Shown: positions 14,260 through 22,161 of the stretch, one piece after another | How the letters are laid out: each line of letters starts with the position of its first letter | How positions within the stretch are numbered: position 1 is the stretch's first letter | NCBI GenBank assembly: GCA_964407525.1 | Contig: CAYOWC010000031.1 | Coordinates: 1 to 26,978 of the forward strand | Length of the DNA stretch: 26,978 nucleotides | DNA from: DUZB01 sp964407525 | Lineage (GTDB): Bacteria > Desulfobacterota > DSM-4660 > Desulfatiglandales > Desulfatiglandaceae | Direction: 5' to 3' | The notes under the pieces: model-generated | Databases searched by the model: none | What the model was told of the DNA's origin: nothing | The model's input: only the letters and a program-made list of their open reading frames with translations | Made by a program: the position numbers and the translations under genes

Positions 14260-14745
14260 TTATACCTCACCTTCCGTGGGTTTTTCTTCTACATTCTCTT
14301 CGGCCTTCTCTTCGGCTTTCTCTTCTACATTCTCTTCGGCTTTCTCTTCGGCTTTCTCTTCGGCTTTCTCTTCGGCTTTCTCTTCAGCCTTCTCTTCTTC
14401 TGTATCGGCTTTTTCTTTGCCCCCATCCTGCTCGGCAAGTAGCTTCTCAGGATCAACATCATCACTCAGTTTGATGATCTGATACTTAAGAATCTTGTCA
14501 TCGAGCCCGAGATACCGCTTGAGCTCTTCCATGATGCCGGGCTCGCCACAAAACTGTTGTAGAACGTAGAAACCCTTATCAAATTTCTTAATGTCGTATG
14601 CCAGGGTCTTTTTCCCCCATTCATCCACTTTAATCATGACGCCATTATTCTTTTCGATAAGTTCATTGAACTTGCTTACAACACCACCGTAGTCTTCCTC
14701 AGACAAAGTAGGCTTAATAATGTAAAGATTCTCATAATACCGCAT
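14260..14745 (-). CDS. rpsF: 30S ribosomal protein S6 with an acidic repeat tail
   Basis: The 161-residue protein starts at an ATG nine bases after AAAGGAG; an in-frame GTG two codons earlier is too close to that site. Residues 1-95 are S6 (MRYYENLYIIKPTLSEEDYG, DEWGKKTLAYDIKKFDKGFYVL, ELKRYLGLDDKILKYQIIKL). The remaining about 60 residues are a low-complexity tail, with EEKA/EENV units repeated about nine times. Tailed S6 proteins occur in this phylum, and E. coli S6 carries post-translationally added Glu residues at its C-terminus; here the acid tail is gene-encoded. It leads the operon and has a strong promoter. Confidence 0.97.
   Translation of the reverse strand: MRYYENLYIIKPTLSEEDYGGVVSKFNELIEKNNGVMIKVDEWGKKTLAYDIKKFDKGFYVLQQFCGEPGIMEELKRYLGLDDKILKYQIIKLSDDVDPEKLLAEQDGGKEKADTEEEKAEEKAEEKAEEKAEEKAEENVEEKAEEKAEENVEEKPTEGEV
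14284..14397 (-). repeat. In-frame 12-base tandem repeat in rpsF
   Basis: The unit GAGAAAGCCGAA (coding strand) encodes EKAE and recurs about nine times, with two variants encoding ENVE. The unit is a multiple of three, so copy changes keep the frame and alter only the length of the acidic tail. Confidence 0.9.
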
Positions 14746-14872
14746 GTTCACACTCTCCTTTCGGACTTCCCTGAATAAGGATTATTTTGGTCCCTTTCTC
14801 CGCACCTCAAGACCGTTTCTTGCGAAAACCGGGGTGCCGAGGGACAAGGAGCCATTCAAACCAAAATTTTTA

Positions 14873-14901
14873 TTTATACCAATCTAAATATTTCATGTCA
14901 A
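14873..14901 (-). promoter_or_regulatory. Sigma-70 promoter of the rpsF operon
   Basis: On the minus strand TTGACA (14896-14901) is followed after exactly 17 bases by TATAAA (14873-14878), and a run of A/T. It lies about 130 bases before the rpsF start, leaving room for an S6:S18-type leader element; I did not resolve such a structure. It starts 15 bases after the gmd stop codon. Confidence 0.88.
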
Positions 14902-14915
14902 TATATAATTTGGAG

Positions 14916-16001
14916 CTATTCAAAATGATTTTGTACGGAGAAACCTTCTCTGCGACACAGAAGATCGCGTTCAGCCTCTCTCAAATCCTGCGTAACCATT
15001 TCGGAAACCATCTGATCAAAAGATATTTCCGGCTTCCATCCCAGTTCATTCCTGGCAAGAGTCGCATCCCCCAGAAGGGTCTCCACCTCTGTTGGTCTGA
15101 AATACCTTGGGTCCACCTTCACGATACACTTTCCGGTCTTCCCGTCATACCCTTTCTCATTAATCCCCTCGCCTTCCCATTGCATATCAAAACCCAGCTC
15201 TTTTCCCGCAATATTGATAAATTCCCTGACCGAATGCTGCTGACCCGTGGCAATCACATAATCCTTAGGGCTGTCCTGCTGAAGCATGAGCCACATGAGC
15301 TTCACGTAGTCTGCAGCGTGTCCCCAATCTCGTTTGCTGTTGAGGTTGCCAAGGTATATACAATCCTGAAATCCAAGTTTAATGCGCGCGAAACCCCTCG
15401 TTATTTTCCGGGTAACAAAGGTTTCCCCCCTTAGGGGAGATTCATGATTGAACAGGATCCCGTTGCACCCGTAGATGCCGTAAGCCTCCCTGTAATTTAC
15501 CGTAATCCAGTAGGCATACAGTTTTGCAGCAGCATAGGGAGAACGAGGATAAAACGGCGTATTTTCGTTTTGAGGCACTTCCTGCACAAGACCATAAAGT
15601 TCAGATGTGGAAGCCTGGTAAAACCTGGTCTTTTTTTCAAGTTCAAGGATGCGAATAGCCTCCAGAATACGAAGCGGCCCCAATGCATCTGAATTTGCGG
15701 TGTACTCCGGAGTCTCAAAGGAAACCTGGACATGGCTCTGAGCAGCGAGGTTGTAGATCTCAACCGGCTTCACCTGCTGAATGATCCTGATGAGATTCGT
15801 AGCATCAGTCAGATCACCGTAATGGAGGACAAACCTTCTTTCATCCACATGGGGATCCTGATACAAGTGATCGATCCTGTCGGTATTAAACAGGGAAGAT
15901 CTTCGCTTGATACCATGAACTTCGTATCCTTTTTCAAGAAGAAATTTGGCAAGGTAAGCCCCATCCTGCCCTGTAATTCCAGTGACCAGAGCTCTTTTCA
16001 T
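14916..16001 (-). CDS. gmd: GDP-mannose 4,6-dehydratase
   Basis: The 361-residue protein is an extended short-chain dehydrogenase. It has the NADP-binding motif GITGQDG (8-14), YGDLTD, YNLAAQSHVQVSF, and the catalytic set T132/E134 (STSELYG) with Y156 and K160 (YAAAK). NHESPLRGETFVTRKI is typical of Gmd. It converts GDP-mannose to GDP-4-keto-6-deoxymannose, the precursor of GDP-fucose, GDP-rhamnose or GDP-perosamine for surface glycans. No fucose synthase or reductase gene is adjacent. It lies 50 bases after cysC on the same strand. Confidence 0.97.
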   Translation of the reverse strand: MKRALVTGITGQDGAYLAKFLLEKGYEVHGIKRRSSLFNTDRIDHLYQDPHVDERRFVLHYGDLTDATNLIRIIQQVKPVEIYNLAAQSHVQVSFETPEYTANSDALGPLRILEAIRILELEKKTRFYQASTSELYGLVQEVPQNENTPFYPRSPYAAAKLYAYWITVNYREAYGIYGCNGILFNHESPLRGETFVTRKITRGFARIKLGFQDCIYLGNLNSKRDWGHAADYVKLMWLMLQQDSPKDYVIATGQQHSVREFINIAGKELGFDMQWEGEGINEKGYDGKTGKCIVKVDPRYFRPTEVETLLGDATLARNELGWKPEISFDQMVSEMVTQDLREAERDLLCRREGFSVQNHFE

Positions 16002-16051
16002 TTTTTAATATCTCCTTTCTACATTTTGCCTGTTCTTTAAACTTTAAAGAA

Positions 16052-16660
16052 TTACTTCCGTATGAAAACGCCACTCTGTTTTATGAGGGTCAATACGGAT
16101 GCCGCTGAACTTTCTGCATTTTCCTTGTGAGATTGAATAACAAGGGCCGGATTTTCAGGAGGCTCATAAGGCGCTGAGATACCGGTAAAACTCTTAATGA
16201 TACCTGCTTTTGCCTTCTCATAGAGACCTTTAGGGTCCCGCGACGCGCATACTTCCGGGGGACAATTGACATGAATCTCAAAAAACCGGTCGTCCCCAAC
16301 GAGATCTCTTATCTTGTTCCTGTCGCTGCGGTACGGAGAGATAAACGCTGTAATAGCGATAATCCCTGCGTCCACATATAGGTTGGCCATTTCCCCAATG
16401 CGGCGAATATTTTCAACCCGATCCTCCGGCGAAAAAGCAAGATCACCGCAGAGCCCATGCCTTACATTGTCCCCATCAAAAACGTAAGTGGAGCAACCCG
16501 TTTCATAGAGTTTTTTTTCAACAATGCGTGCAATGGTCGATTTTCCCGAAGCAGAAAGCCCCGTAAACCATATCACAATGCCCTTGTGGCCATGGATCTT
16601 CTCACGATCCTCCCTTTTCACATACCCGTCAAACCATGTCAGATTGTTTTCTTCGTGCAT
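16052..16660 (-). CDS. cysC: Adenylylsulfate (APS) kinase
   Basis: The 202-residue protein has the APS-kinase P-loop GLSASGKST (34-42), the substrate loop FDGDNVRHGLCGDL, the conserved ENIRRIGEMANL, the TAFISPYR segment with Ser108, and RDPKGLYEKAKAG. It phosphorylates APS to PAPS with ATP. The start at 16660 follows AAAAGGA. Dissimilatory sulfate reducers reduce APS directly and do not need PAPS for respiration. The neighbour gmd instead suggests PAPS for sulfotransferases that modify a surface glycan; that is inference from context. Confidence 0.96.
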   Translation of the reverse strand: MHEENNLTWFDGYVKREDREKIHGHKGIVIWFTGLSASGKSTIARIVEKKLYETGCSTYVFDGDNVRHGLCGDLAFSPEDRVENIRRIGEMANLYVDAGIIAITAFISPYRSDRNKIRDLVGDDRFFEIHVNCPPEVCASRDPKGLYEKAKAGIIKSFTGISAPYEPPENPALVIQSHKENAESSAASVLTLIKQSGVFIRK

Positions 16661-16736
16661 TTTCAACTATTCCTTTTCGAAATTTTAACCGTCAAAAGGG
16701 ATTCTCTGGCAGATTATGGCCTCATTACACCAACGG

Positions 16737-17021
16737 TCAAGGGGTTTTCCCGGAAATCAGGGAAGACACTTCCCTCGAACCCAAGCCATAAATACGAACC
16801 CTCTTACGTCTGGAAGTCCAGCCTGAAATAATTTCGATCTTCTTCTTCGGCAGATTGAACGCCTCCGCAAGTACTTTAATCAATGCCTTGTTCGCTTTTC
16901 CATCAACTGGGGGCGCTTTGATTTTCACCTTGCAGATTCCTTCTTCCATCCCAATGACTTCGTCTCTCGAAGACCTGGGTAGAACTTTCACATTGATAAC
17001 CGTCTCGGGGGTTTTTTCCAT
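16737..17021 (-). CDS. DUF167/YggU family protein
   Basis: The 94-residue product matches the small YggU/DUF167 family: INVKVLPRSSRDEVIG, CKVKIKAPPVDGKANKALIKVLAEAF, KIEIISGWTSRRKRVRI. The family is widespread, soluble and of unknown function. The ATG at 17021 is the best start for the family alignment though it lacks a clear ribosome-binding site; an ATG at 17048 is an alternative. It follows yggT, a pairing seen across many bacteria. Confidence 0.88.
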   Translation of the reverse strand: MEKTPETVINVKVLPRSSRDEVIGMEEGICKVKIKAPPVDGKANKALIKVLAEAFNLPKKKIEIISGWTSRRKRVRIYGLGSREVSSLISGKTP

Positions 17022-17070
17022 GGAAAAAAATCTATAGGATCCCGGCATGGTGCTGGGATTCAAACAGATA

Positions 17071-17370
17071 TCAGCCAAGGTGCGCAGCCATTTCGGCGAG
17101 GCTCCTGACAAGAAATGATTGGATAAAAATGATAACGAGTATGACAATGATGGGAGAAAAATCCATACCGCCCAGACCAACCGGAAGCCTTCGCCTTATC
17201 TGGTGAAGGACAGGTTCCGTCACCGACATCAAAAATCGAACAATGACATTGTAAGGGTCAGGGTTTACCCATGAAATCACGGCCCGGGCAATGATAATCC
17301 ACATATAAAGCGTCAATGCAATATCGATGACCTTCGCCACCGCTAAAAGAAAATTCCCAAGAACAAACAT
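17071..17370 (-). CDS. YggT family membrane protein
   Basis: This 99-residue protein has two membrane segments (FLLAVAKVIDIALTLYMWII and SPIIVILVIIFIQSFLV) joined by the family signature ISWVNPDPYNVIVRFLMSVT followed by EPVL...RRRLP. The start at 17370 has GGAGG upstream and overlaps no other gene. YggT proteins are linked to osmotic and cation tolerance and in Gram-positives to cell division (YlmG). It lies 14 bases after the Rossmann-fold gene, in one operon. Confidence 0.93.
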   Translation of the reverse strand: MFVLGNFLLAVAKVIDIALTLYMWIIIARAVISWVNPDPYNVIVRFLMSVTEPVLHQIRRRLPVGLGGMDFSPIIVILVIIFIQSFLVRSLAEMAAHLG

Positions 17371-17384
17371 GGTAGGATGCCTCC

Positions 17385-18053
17385 TTACCTTATTATAAAA
17401 GCGGTCAGTATTCCATGGCATTTACAGGCGGTGCCTAAAAAGAAGGATCCTTTTCCATGGGCAAGAATCTTACCCGCCATCTTCTGAAGATCTTCAATCC
17501 GATACCCCCCCAGGCCAGGCGCAAGCTGATGACTTCTAATGACATGGGTGAAAAATCCCGGCTGTACCAGACCTCCCATGATTTCATATAAAGGTTCTTT
17601 TCGTTTTTCACCCGTTACAGTACACAAGAGGGGTTCCGGGCAGTTGTCCGGGCACATGAAATCGGCGTGACTGACGAGAAGAGAACCTTCACTTGCCGGC
17701 CAATGATGAGGAAAAACACTCACGGCTTCAGCCGGTACAGCCGTTTTCACGATGTTTCTTCTTCCCTGAAGGGAAAGTCTCAGCCATTCAAAAGCCAAGT
17801 GCAGAGGGACAGAAGGCACAATTAAATAATTATGTTTAAATTTACCGGAATTTTCAACAAGGAAATGAACCCCGTCGCGCGCAATAGATCGCACAGGAAG
17901 GGTTTTTAACAGGGACAGGCGTTTTTCATCCAGATCGACAGCAAACACCTGGGAACGCCGTCGAGACAAGATCTGTGCTGCTCTTGATCCAAACTGACCG
18001 GCGCCAATGATGAATACAGCATCCTCAGAGACCGCGTCCCAATCGAAATCCAT
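17385..18053 (-). CDS. Rossmann-fold (TrkA-N-like) NAD(P)-binding protein
   Basis: The 222-residue protein opens with a dinucleotide-binding motif, VFIIGAGQFGSRAAQIL, then an acidic residue after the second strand (FAVDLDEKR) that fits NAD binding. The second half is distinctive: SHADFMCPDNCPEPLLCTVTG carries a C-x3-C-x5-C cluster, and the C-terminus has FFLGTACKCHG. These could bind metal or an iron-sulfur cluster. It precedes yggT as is seen in related genomes. It is sometimes labelled a potassium-transport regulator from the TrkA-N fold, but no transporter is visible. The function is unknown. Confidence 0.7.
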   Translation of the reverse strand: MDFDWDAVSEDAVFIIGAGQFGSRAAQILSRRRSQVFAVDLDEKRLSLLKTLPVRSIARDGVHFLVENSGKFKHNYLIVPSVPLHLAFEWLRLSLQGRRNIVKTAVPAEAVSVFPHHWPASEGSLLVSHADFMCPDNCPEPLLCTVTGEKRKEPLYEIMGGLVQPGFFTHVIRSHQLAPGLGGYRIEDLQKMAGKILAHGKGSFFLGTACKCHGILTAFIIR

Positions 18054-18078
18054 ATCAAACCATCCGTGATGAAAAATA

Positions 18079-18472
18079 TATGTCGAAGCAGTCCATAAGC
18101 CGGGTCCTGTTTCCCGAAGGGATCACTCCCATCGGGACAATGATCATTCATCTAGTCTCGAGGTTACCCGCGAGATCAAGCGACCTACCCGGGAACTCGG
18201 GCGGACCACCCTCAATCGTTCCCCTATTTGGTCTTGCTCCGGATGGGGTTTACATAGCCACCGACGTCACCACCGGCGCTGGTGAGCTCTTACCTCGCCA
18301 TTTCACCCTTACCTCCGAGCAACCGGGGCCACACAGAGGCGGTTTCTTTTCTGTTGCACTTTCCTTCCCGTCACCGAGACTGGGAGTTACCCAGCATCCT
18401 GTCCTCTGGAGCCCGGACTTTCCTCTCCCCTGCTTTTTGCAGGGCGGCGATCATTCGTCCTGCTTCGACATA
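18079..18472 (-). ncRNA. rnpB: RNase P RNA (type A)
   Basis: On the minus strand the ends pair as the P1 helix: TATGTCGAAGCAG (18460-18472) with CTGCTTCGACATA (18079-18091), 13 perfect base pairs. Inside, conserved elements appear in order: GAGGAAAGTCCGGGCTCC, AGTGCAACAGAAA, GGTAAGGGTGAAA and AAACCCCATCCGGAGCAAGA, and the 3' portion AACAGGACCCGGCTTATG. The length of about 394 bases is typical of class A. It is the catalytic RNA that trims tRNA 5' ends. It lies just after the zinc-ribbon gene and before the Rossmann-fold gene. Confidence 0.96.
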
Positions 18473-18493
18473 CAACCTACATTGGAACCAACA

Positions 18494-19240
18494 TCATCCG
18501 TTCTGAGGCTCGACCTGGTAGCACTTGTCTTCTCCCCAATAGATAATTCGTTTGCAATTTGGACAATTCATAACCGAATCACCTCGAATCAATTCATTGA
18601 ATTGTTGAGGAGGGATTCCGATATTGCACATCTTGCAGACACTCTCTGTTACAGGACTAACCACCACAGCCCCTATGTGTTTTTCCAGGAAATCGTATTG
18701 CTTCAACAGATTACTGTCTACAGTTTTCCGAAGGCGCATCTCTTCCTTCTCAAGTTTTTTCAGCCCTTTCTCCAATTTCGCCACTTCTTTACTGATTTTC
18801 CCCTGGTCACTCAAGAACTGGATCTTGCTCTCCTCAGCCTTTTTGCGGCCGGCTTCATATGCTGCCTCCAAATTTTCTCTACGCTCCATAAGATCAAGGG
18901 CTTTGTCTTCGTGGAGCGCTTTATCTCTTTCCAAATCACTGATTTCCTTGAGTGCCGCCGTATATTCTTTGTTCGAGCTAATATTGGACAGTTTTACCTG
19001 ACTCTTTTTCAAACTATTTTCAATATCATCAATACTCTGATCAATTTCACGTTTTTCCCGATTACATTCCTCAAATTGGAGTGCGCCCCGGTCAAACTGT
19101 TCTTCTACAATTCGCAACTTTTCCCTGAATTCTTCTATCTTCTTTGGCCTTTCGCCGATTCCAGTCTGTAGGCTCCGAATCTTAATATTGCATTCTTGAA
19201 GCCTGATCAACTGCTTCATCTTCTCTCGCAAGTCATCCAT
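18494..19240 (-). CDS. Coiled-coil protein with C4 zinc ribbon (DUF164/CT398-like)
   Basis: The 248-residue protein has a long, heptad-like charged coiled coil over residues about 5-185. It ends in a zinc ribbon: CKMCNIGIPPQQF, then MNCPNCKRIIYW, giving two CxxC knuckles. NKEYTAALKEI in the coiled coil is a family hallmark. Related CT398 proteins bind the sigma-54 and flagellar/T3S machinery in Chlamydia and are otherwise of unknown function; a nucleic-acid-linked role is plausible. It sits nine bases after the Nif3-like gene. Confidence 0.9.
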   Translation of the reverse strand: MDDLREKMKQLIRLQECNIKIRSLQTGIGERPKKIEEFREKLRIVEEQFDRGALQFEECNREKREIDQSIDDIENSLKKSQVKLSNISSNKEYTAALKEISDLERDKALHEDKALDLMERRENLEAAYEAGRKKAEESKIQFLSDQGKISKEVAKLEKGLKKLEKEEMRLRKTVDSNLLKQYDFLEKHIGAVVVSPVTESVCKMCNIGIPPQQFNELIRGDSVMNCPNCKRIIYWGEDKCYQVEPQNG

Positions 19241-19249
19241 TTCACACCA

Positions 19250-20059
19250 TCATCTTTCTAATCGTAAAGGGTCGGCTTCTTTATCATCAATTTTTACGGC
19301 AACATCCCATTTTTTCGTCTTGAAAAGCTTCTGCAAATGGGCGCCAAAAACGCTGAACGCTTCATTTTCCAAGGTAAAATGGCCACCGTCCACAAGTACC
19401 ACTCCCAAAGCTTCTGCGTCCAATGCCACATGATGGGTCACATCCCCGGTCAAAAAAAGATCGGCATTTTTCCTGTGGGCCTCTCTCAGAAAACTTCCTC
19501 CCGACCCACCAACCACAGCGAGTCTCTTGATAAGAGCTTCTTTTTTTCCAGCAACCTTCATCTGCTCTAAGTGGAACGTCCTCGATATTTCCCGAAGGAC
19601 TGAATCCAACGGGAGTGGTTTTTTCAAATCACCGATCCTTCCCAGGCCGGCAAGTTCTTCAGGGCCTCTGTTTTCTTGTAATATTTCCACATTTACCAAG
19701 CCAAGAAGATTTGCAAGGATATCGTTGATCCCTCCCATTGCAGCATCCAGATTCGTATGGGCACAGACAATAGCCACATCATTTTTCACAGCCCTGACGA
19801 TAACATCACCCGGAAAAGATTGAGAATTTATTTGAGATATCGGTTTGAAAATAAGAGGGTGATGGGTGAACAACATCTGAGCATGCACGTCAATAGCGCG
19901 CTGCAATGCCCTTGGCGTTGGATCCAGCGATGTGAAAATTGTACCGATTTTCTGAGTCGGAAATCCTACTTGCAGACCCGGGTTGTCCCAGGACTCGGCA
20001 AGACTGACAGGCGAAACAGATTCCAGTAAATCTAAAACATCTCTTAACGTCGGTACCAT
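19250..20059 (-). CDS. Nif3-like dinuclear metal-centre protein
   Basis: The 269-residue protein carries the metal-binding motifs of the Nif3/YbgI (DUF34) family: MLFTHHPLIF, AHTNLDAAMGG and, near the C-terminus, LTGDVTHHVALDA and DGGHFTLENEA. WDNPGLQVG in the first 35 residues is also typical. The hexameric toroid binds two metals; GTP cyclohydrolase- or hydrolase-like roles are proposed, with no settled function. The ATG at 20059 is chosen because family sequence begins there (VPTLRDVLDLLE); the preceding AAAAGG is a modest ribosome-binding site. The open frame upstream is not conserved. Confidence 0.92.
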   Translation of the reverse strand: MVPTLRDVLDLLESVSPVSLAESWDNPGLQVGFPTQKIGTIFTSLDPTPRALQRAIDVHAQMLFTHHPLIFKPISQINSQSFPGDVIVRAVKNDVAIVCAHTNLDAAMGGINDILANLLGLVNVEILQENRGPEELAGLGRIGDLKKPLPLDSVLREISRTFHLEQMKVAGKKEALIKRLAVVGGSGGSFLREAHRKNADLFLTGDVTHHVALDAEALGVVLVDGGHFTLENEAFSVFGAHLQKLFKTKKWDVAVKIDDKEADPLRLER

Positions 20060-20211
20060 GGACCTTTTCCCATTGATTTTACCGGGGAATGTGCACTCCC
20101 TTTCAAAAAAAGTGAAGGGCATACCCTCGGCGGATACACCCTTTCAAATCGTATAATACCCACCTTCCGGGCGGTTTTTCAAAAATTCCAGGAACATTAC
20201 CACGTACAACA

Positions 20212-20287
20212 TGGTGGGCCCACCAGGGTTCGAACCTGGGACCTACCGGTTATGAGCCGGTGGCTCTTCCAGCTGAGCTATGGGCCC
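20212..20287 (-). tRNA. tRNA-Met (anticodon CAU; tRNA-Ile2 possible)
   Basis: This 76-base gene with encoded CCA has the acceptor stem GGGCCCA/TGGGCCC, the D-arm AGCTCAGCTGGAAGAGC, the anticodon arm ACCGG-CTCATAA-CCGGT and the T-arm CCAGG-TTCGAAC-CCTGG. The anticodon is CAU. The first base pair is G-C, so it is not an initiator tRNA. CAU is read as Met, or as Ile (AUA) if lysidine is made at C34; sequence alone does not settle this. A possible promoter with TTGACA (20338-20343) lies upstream, but its -10 CATTCT is poor. Confidence 0.93.
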
Positions 20288-20372
20288 CTGAAACGCAACT
20301 GTTACTAACAAGTCAGAATGCGAAACAATAAAGCTTTTGTCAAGAAAAAACATCAGACAAACTTTTCAATAA

Positions 20373-22136
20373 TTAACTTTCCATAAAACTCTTCAGTTTT
20401 CTGCTCCTACTGGGATGACGAAGCTTCCTGAGTGCCTTTGCCTCTATCTGTCTGATACGTTCCCTGGTAACGCTGAAATCGCGACCAACCTCTTCCAGGG
20501 TGTGATCGGCCTTCTCGCCAATACCGAATCTCATTCTCAGGACCTTTTCTTCCCTTGGCGTGAGGGATGTGAGCACCTTTCTTGTCTGCTCAGCCAGCCC
20601 GAAATTGATAACCGCATCACCGGGAGAAAGGATATTCTTGTCCTCTATAAAATCGCCGAGGTGGCTGTCTTCTTCTTCGCCGATAGGCGTTTCCAGAGAA
20701 ATGGGTTCTTTGGCAATTTTAAGAACCTTTCGGACTTTCTCAAGGGGAAATTCCATTTTCTGTGCAATTTCTTCCGGGGTAGGCTCGCGGCCATGCTCTT
20801 GAACAAGGTACCTGGAAGTTCTCATGAGTTTATTAATCGTCTCAATCATATGAACGGGAATTCTGATCGTTCTGGCCTGATCAGCAATCGCTCTCGTAAT
20901 CGCCTGCCTTATCCACCAGGTAGCATATGTACTGAATTTGTACCCTCTCTGGTATTCGAATTTATCCACAGCCTTCATGAGCCCGATATTTCCTTCCTGA
21001 ATCAGATCAAGAAACATCAATCCCCTGTTCGTATATTTCTTCGCGATGCTTACAACCAACCTCAGATTTGCCTGAATCAGATCGGATTTCGCCTGATTTG
21101 CCCCTTGGAGACACCGTTCAACCCTCCTGAGTTTTTCTTTGAGCTGCCTCGGCGTCATACTGGTCCTTTCCTTTATCTGCGTGATGATCTCCTGAGAACA
21201 GGTAGCCTTGGTTTTTAAAAGGCAGAGATCCCCCTTGCACATTCCTACTTCTCCAATAACTTGTTCATCGCAAACGTCATCGGCTATTTCATCCACACAT
21301 TTCTTCAAATAGGCAATAGATTTTCCACCCAACAGCATCATACAGTCCGAGATATCTTTTTCGGCATTTTCGAGATCCGTAACCAGCTCCCTGAATCTTT
21401 CAACCATCAACTCAAGTTGTCTTTTTTCAAGGCTGAACGAATTGACCAGCTTCAAGATTTTTTTCCGATCTTTCTTGATCTCCACCTGGAGCTCATTTCT
21501 CTTTTTTTCAGGGCATTTTCTCAGATTCATTTCGAAACGTTTTTTGTGCATGACCGCACTGGTTTCGCAAATCCGCGCTATCAGCCTAAGAAGGGCTTCT
21601 CTTCTTTCTCCCATATCGCTGCACTGTTCATCTTCATCCAGGTCGTTGATGACTTCTTTAAGCTTGACTTCTCCCAGTTGCAGTTTGCTTCCCAAATCAA
21701 TAATATGTTCCACGCCCACGCAACAGAACAGCAGAGTATGCAGCGCTTCGGTCTCCCCACCTTCAATCCGTTTGGCGATCTCCACCTCTCCTTCTCTTGT
21801 AAGAAGAGAGATCCGTCCCATCTCCTTCAAATACATTTTTACCGGGTCTGAGATCCTGGAACCATTTGCACTATCCGGCGTAATACCTTCCTTTTCTTCC
21901 AGAAGGTACTTTTCTCTCTTATTTGCATCGGATTTTTCTATTTTTTCCTTTGCATCTTCGTCGATGACCATAATGTCCAGTTCTTGAAACATGATCATGA
22001 TGTCATCGATATGATCTCCAGTCGATATCATTTCCTCGGACAAATCGTTGTTCAAATCATCAAAAGTAATATAGCCTTTCCTCTTGCCGCTATCTATCAA
22101 ACGCTTCAAGTTGATCATATCACTCTTCGTGCTCAT
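20373..22136 (-). CDS. rpoD: Primary sigma factor RpoD (sigma-70)
   Basis: The 587-residue protein has the full primary-sigma layout: region 1.1 (residues 1-80), region 1.2 (DPVKMYLKEMGRISLLTREG), a long nonconserved insert of charged helices (about 120-330), region 2 (NLRLVVSIAKKYTNRGLMFLD, FSTYATWWIRQAITRAIADQ), region 3 (PTPEEIAQKM) and region 4.2 helix-turn-helix (HTLEEVGRDFSVTRERIRQIE). It directs RNA polymerase to -35/-10 promoters such as those listed here. GGAGG precedes the ATG. It is 25 bases after dnaG, the usual macromolecular-synthesis operon. Confidence 0.98.
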   Translation of the reverse strand: MSTKSDMINLKRLIDSGKRKGYITFDDLNNDLSEEMISTGDHIDDIMIMFQELDIMVIDEDAKEKIEKSDANKREKYLLEEKEGITPDSANGSRISDPVKMYLKEMGRISLLTREGEVEIAKRIEGGETEALHTLLFCCVGVEHIIDLGSKLQLGEVKLKEVINDLDEDEQCSDMGERREALLRLIARICETSAVMHKKRFEMNLRKCPEKKRNELQVEIKKDRKKILKLVNSFSLEKRQLELMVERFRELVTDLENAEKDISDCMMLLGGKSIAYLKKCVDEIADDVCDEQVIGEVGMCKGDLCLLKTKATCSQEIITQIKERTSMTPRQLKEKLRRVERCLQGANQAKSDLIQANLRLVVSIAKKYTNRGLMFLDLIQEGNIGLMKAVDKFEYQRGYKFSTYATWWIRQAITRAIADQARTIRIPVHMIETINKLMRTSRYLVQEHGREPTPEEIAQKMEFPLEKVRKVLKIAKEPISLETPIGEEEDSHLGDFIEDKNILSPGDAVINFGLAEQTRKVLTSLTPREEKVLRMRFGIGEKADHTLEEVGRDFSVTRERIRQIEAKALRKLRHPSRSRKLKSFMES

Positions 22137-22161
22137 AAATTGCTACCTCCAAAGAATCCTA

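Noticed and set aside
14284..14397. CRISPR-like repeat array
   Set aside because: The 12-base units are contiguous, have no spacers and encode an in-frame acidic tail of S6.
18080..19171. Long plus-strand open frame (363 codons)
   Set aside because: It runs antisense across rnpB and the zinc-ribbon gene, has no ribosome-binding site and resembles no family; rnpB and the minus-strand protein explain the DNA.
20415..21218. Plus-strand open frame of 267 codons opposite rpoD
   Set aside because: It is a shadow of the strongly conserved rpoD reading frame, with no independent start signals.
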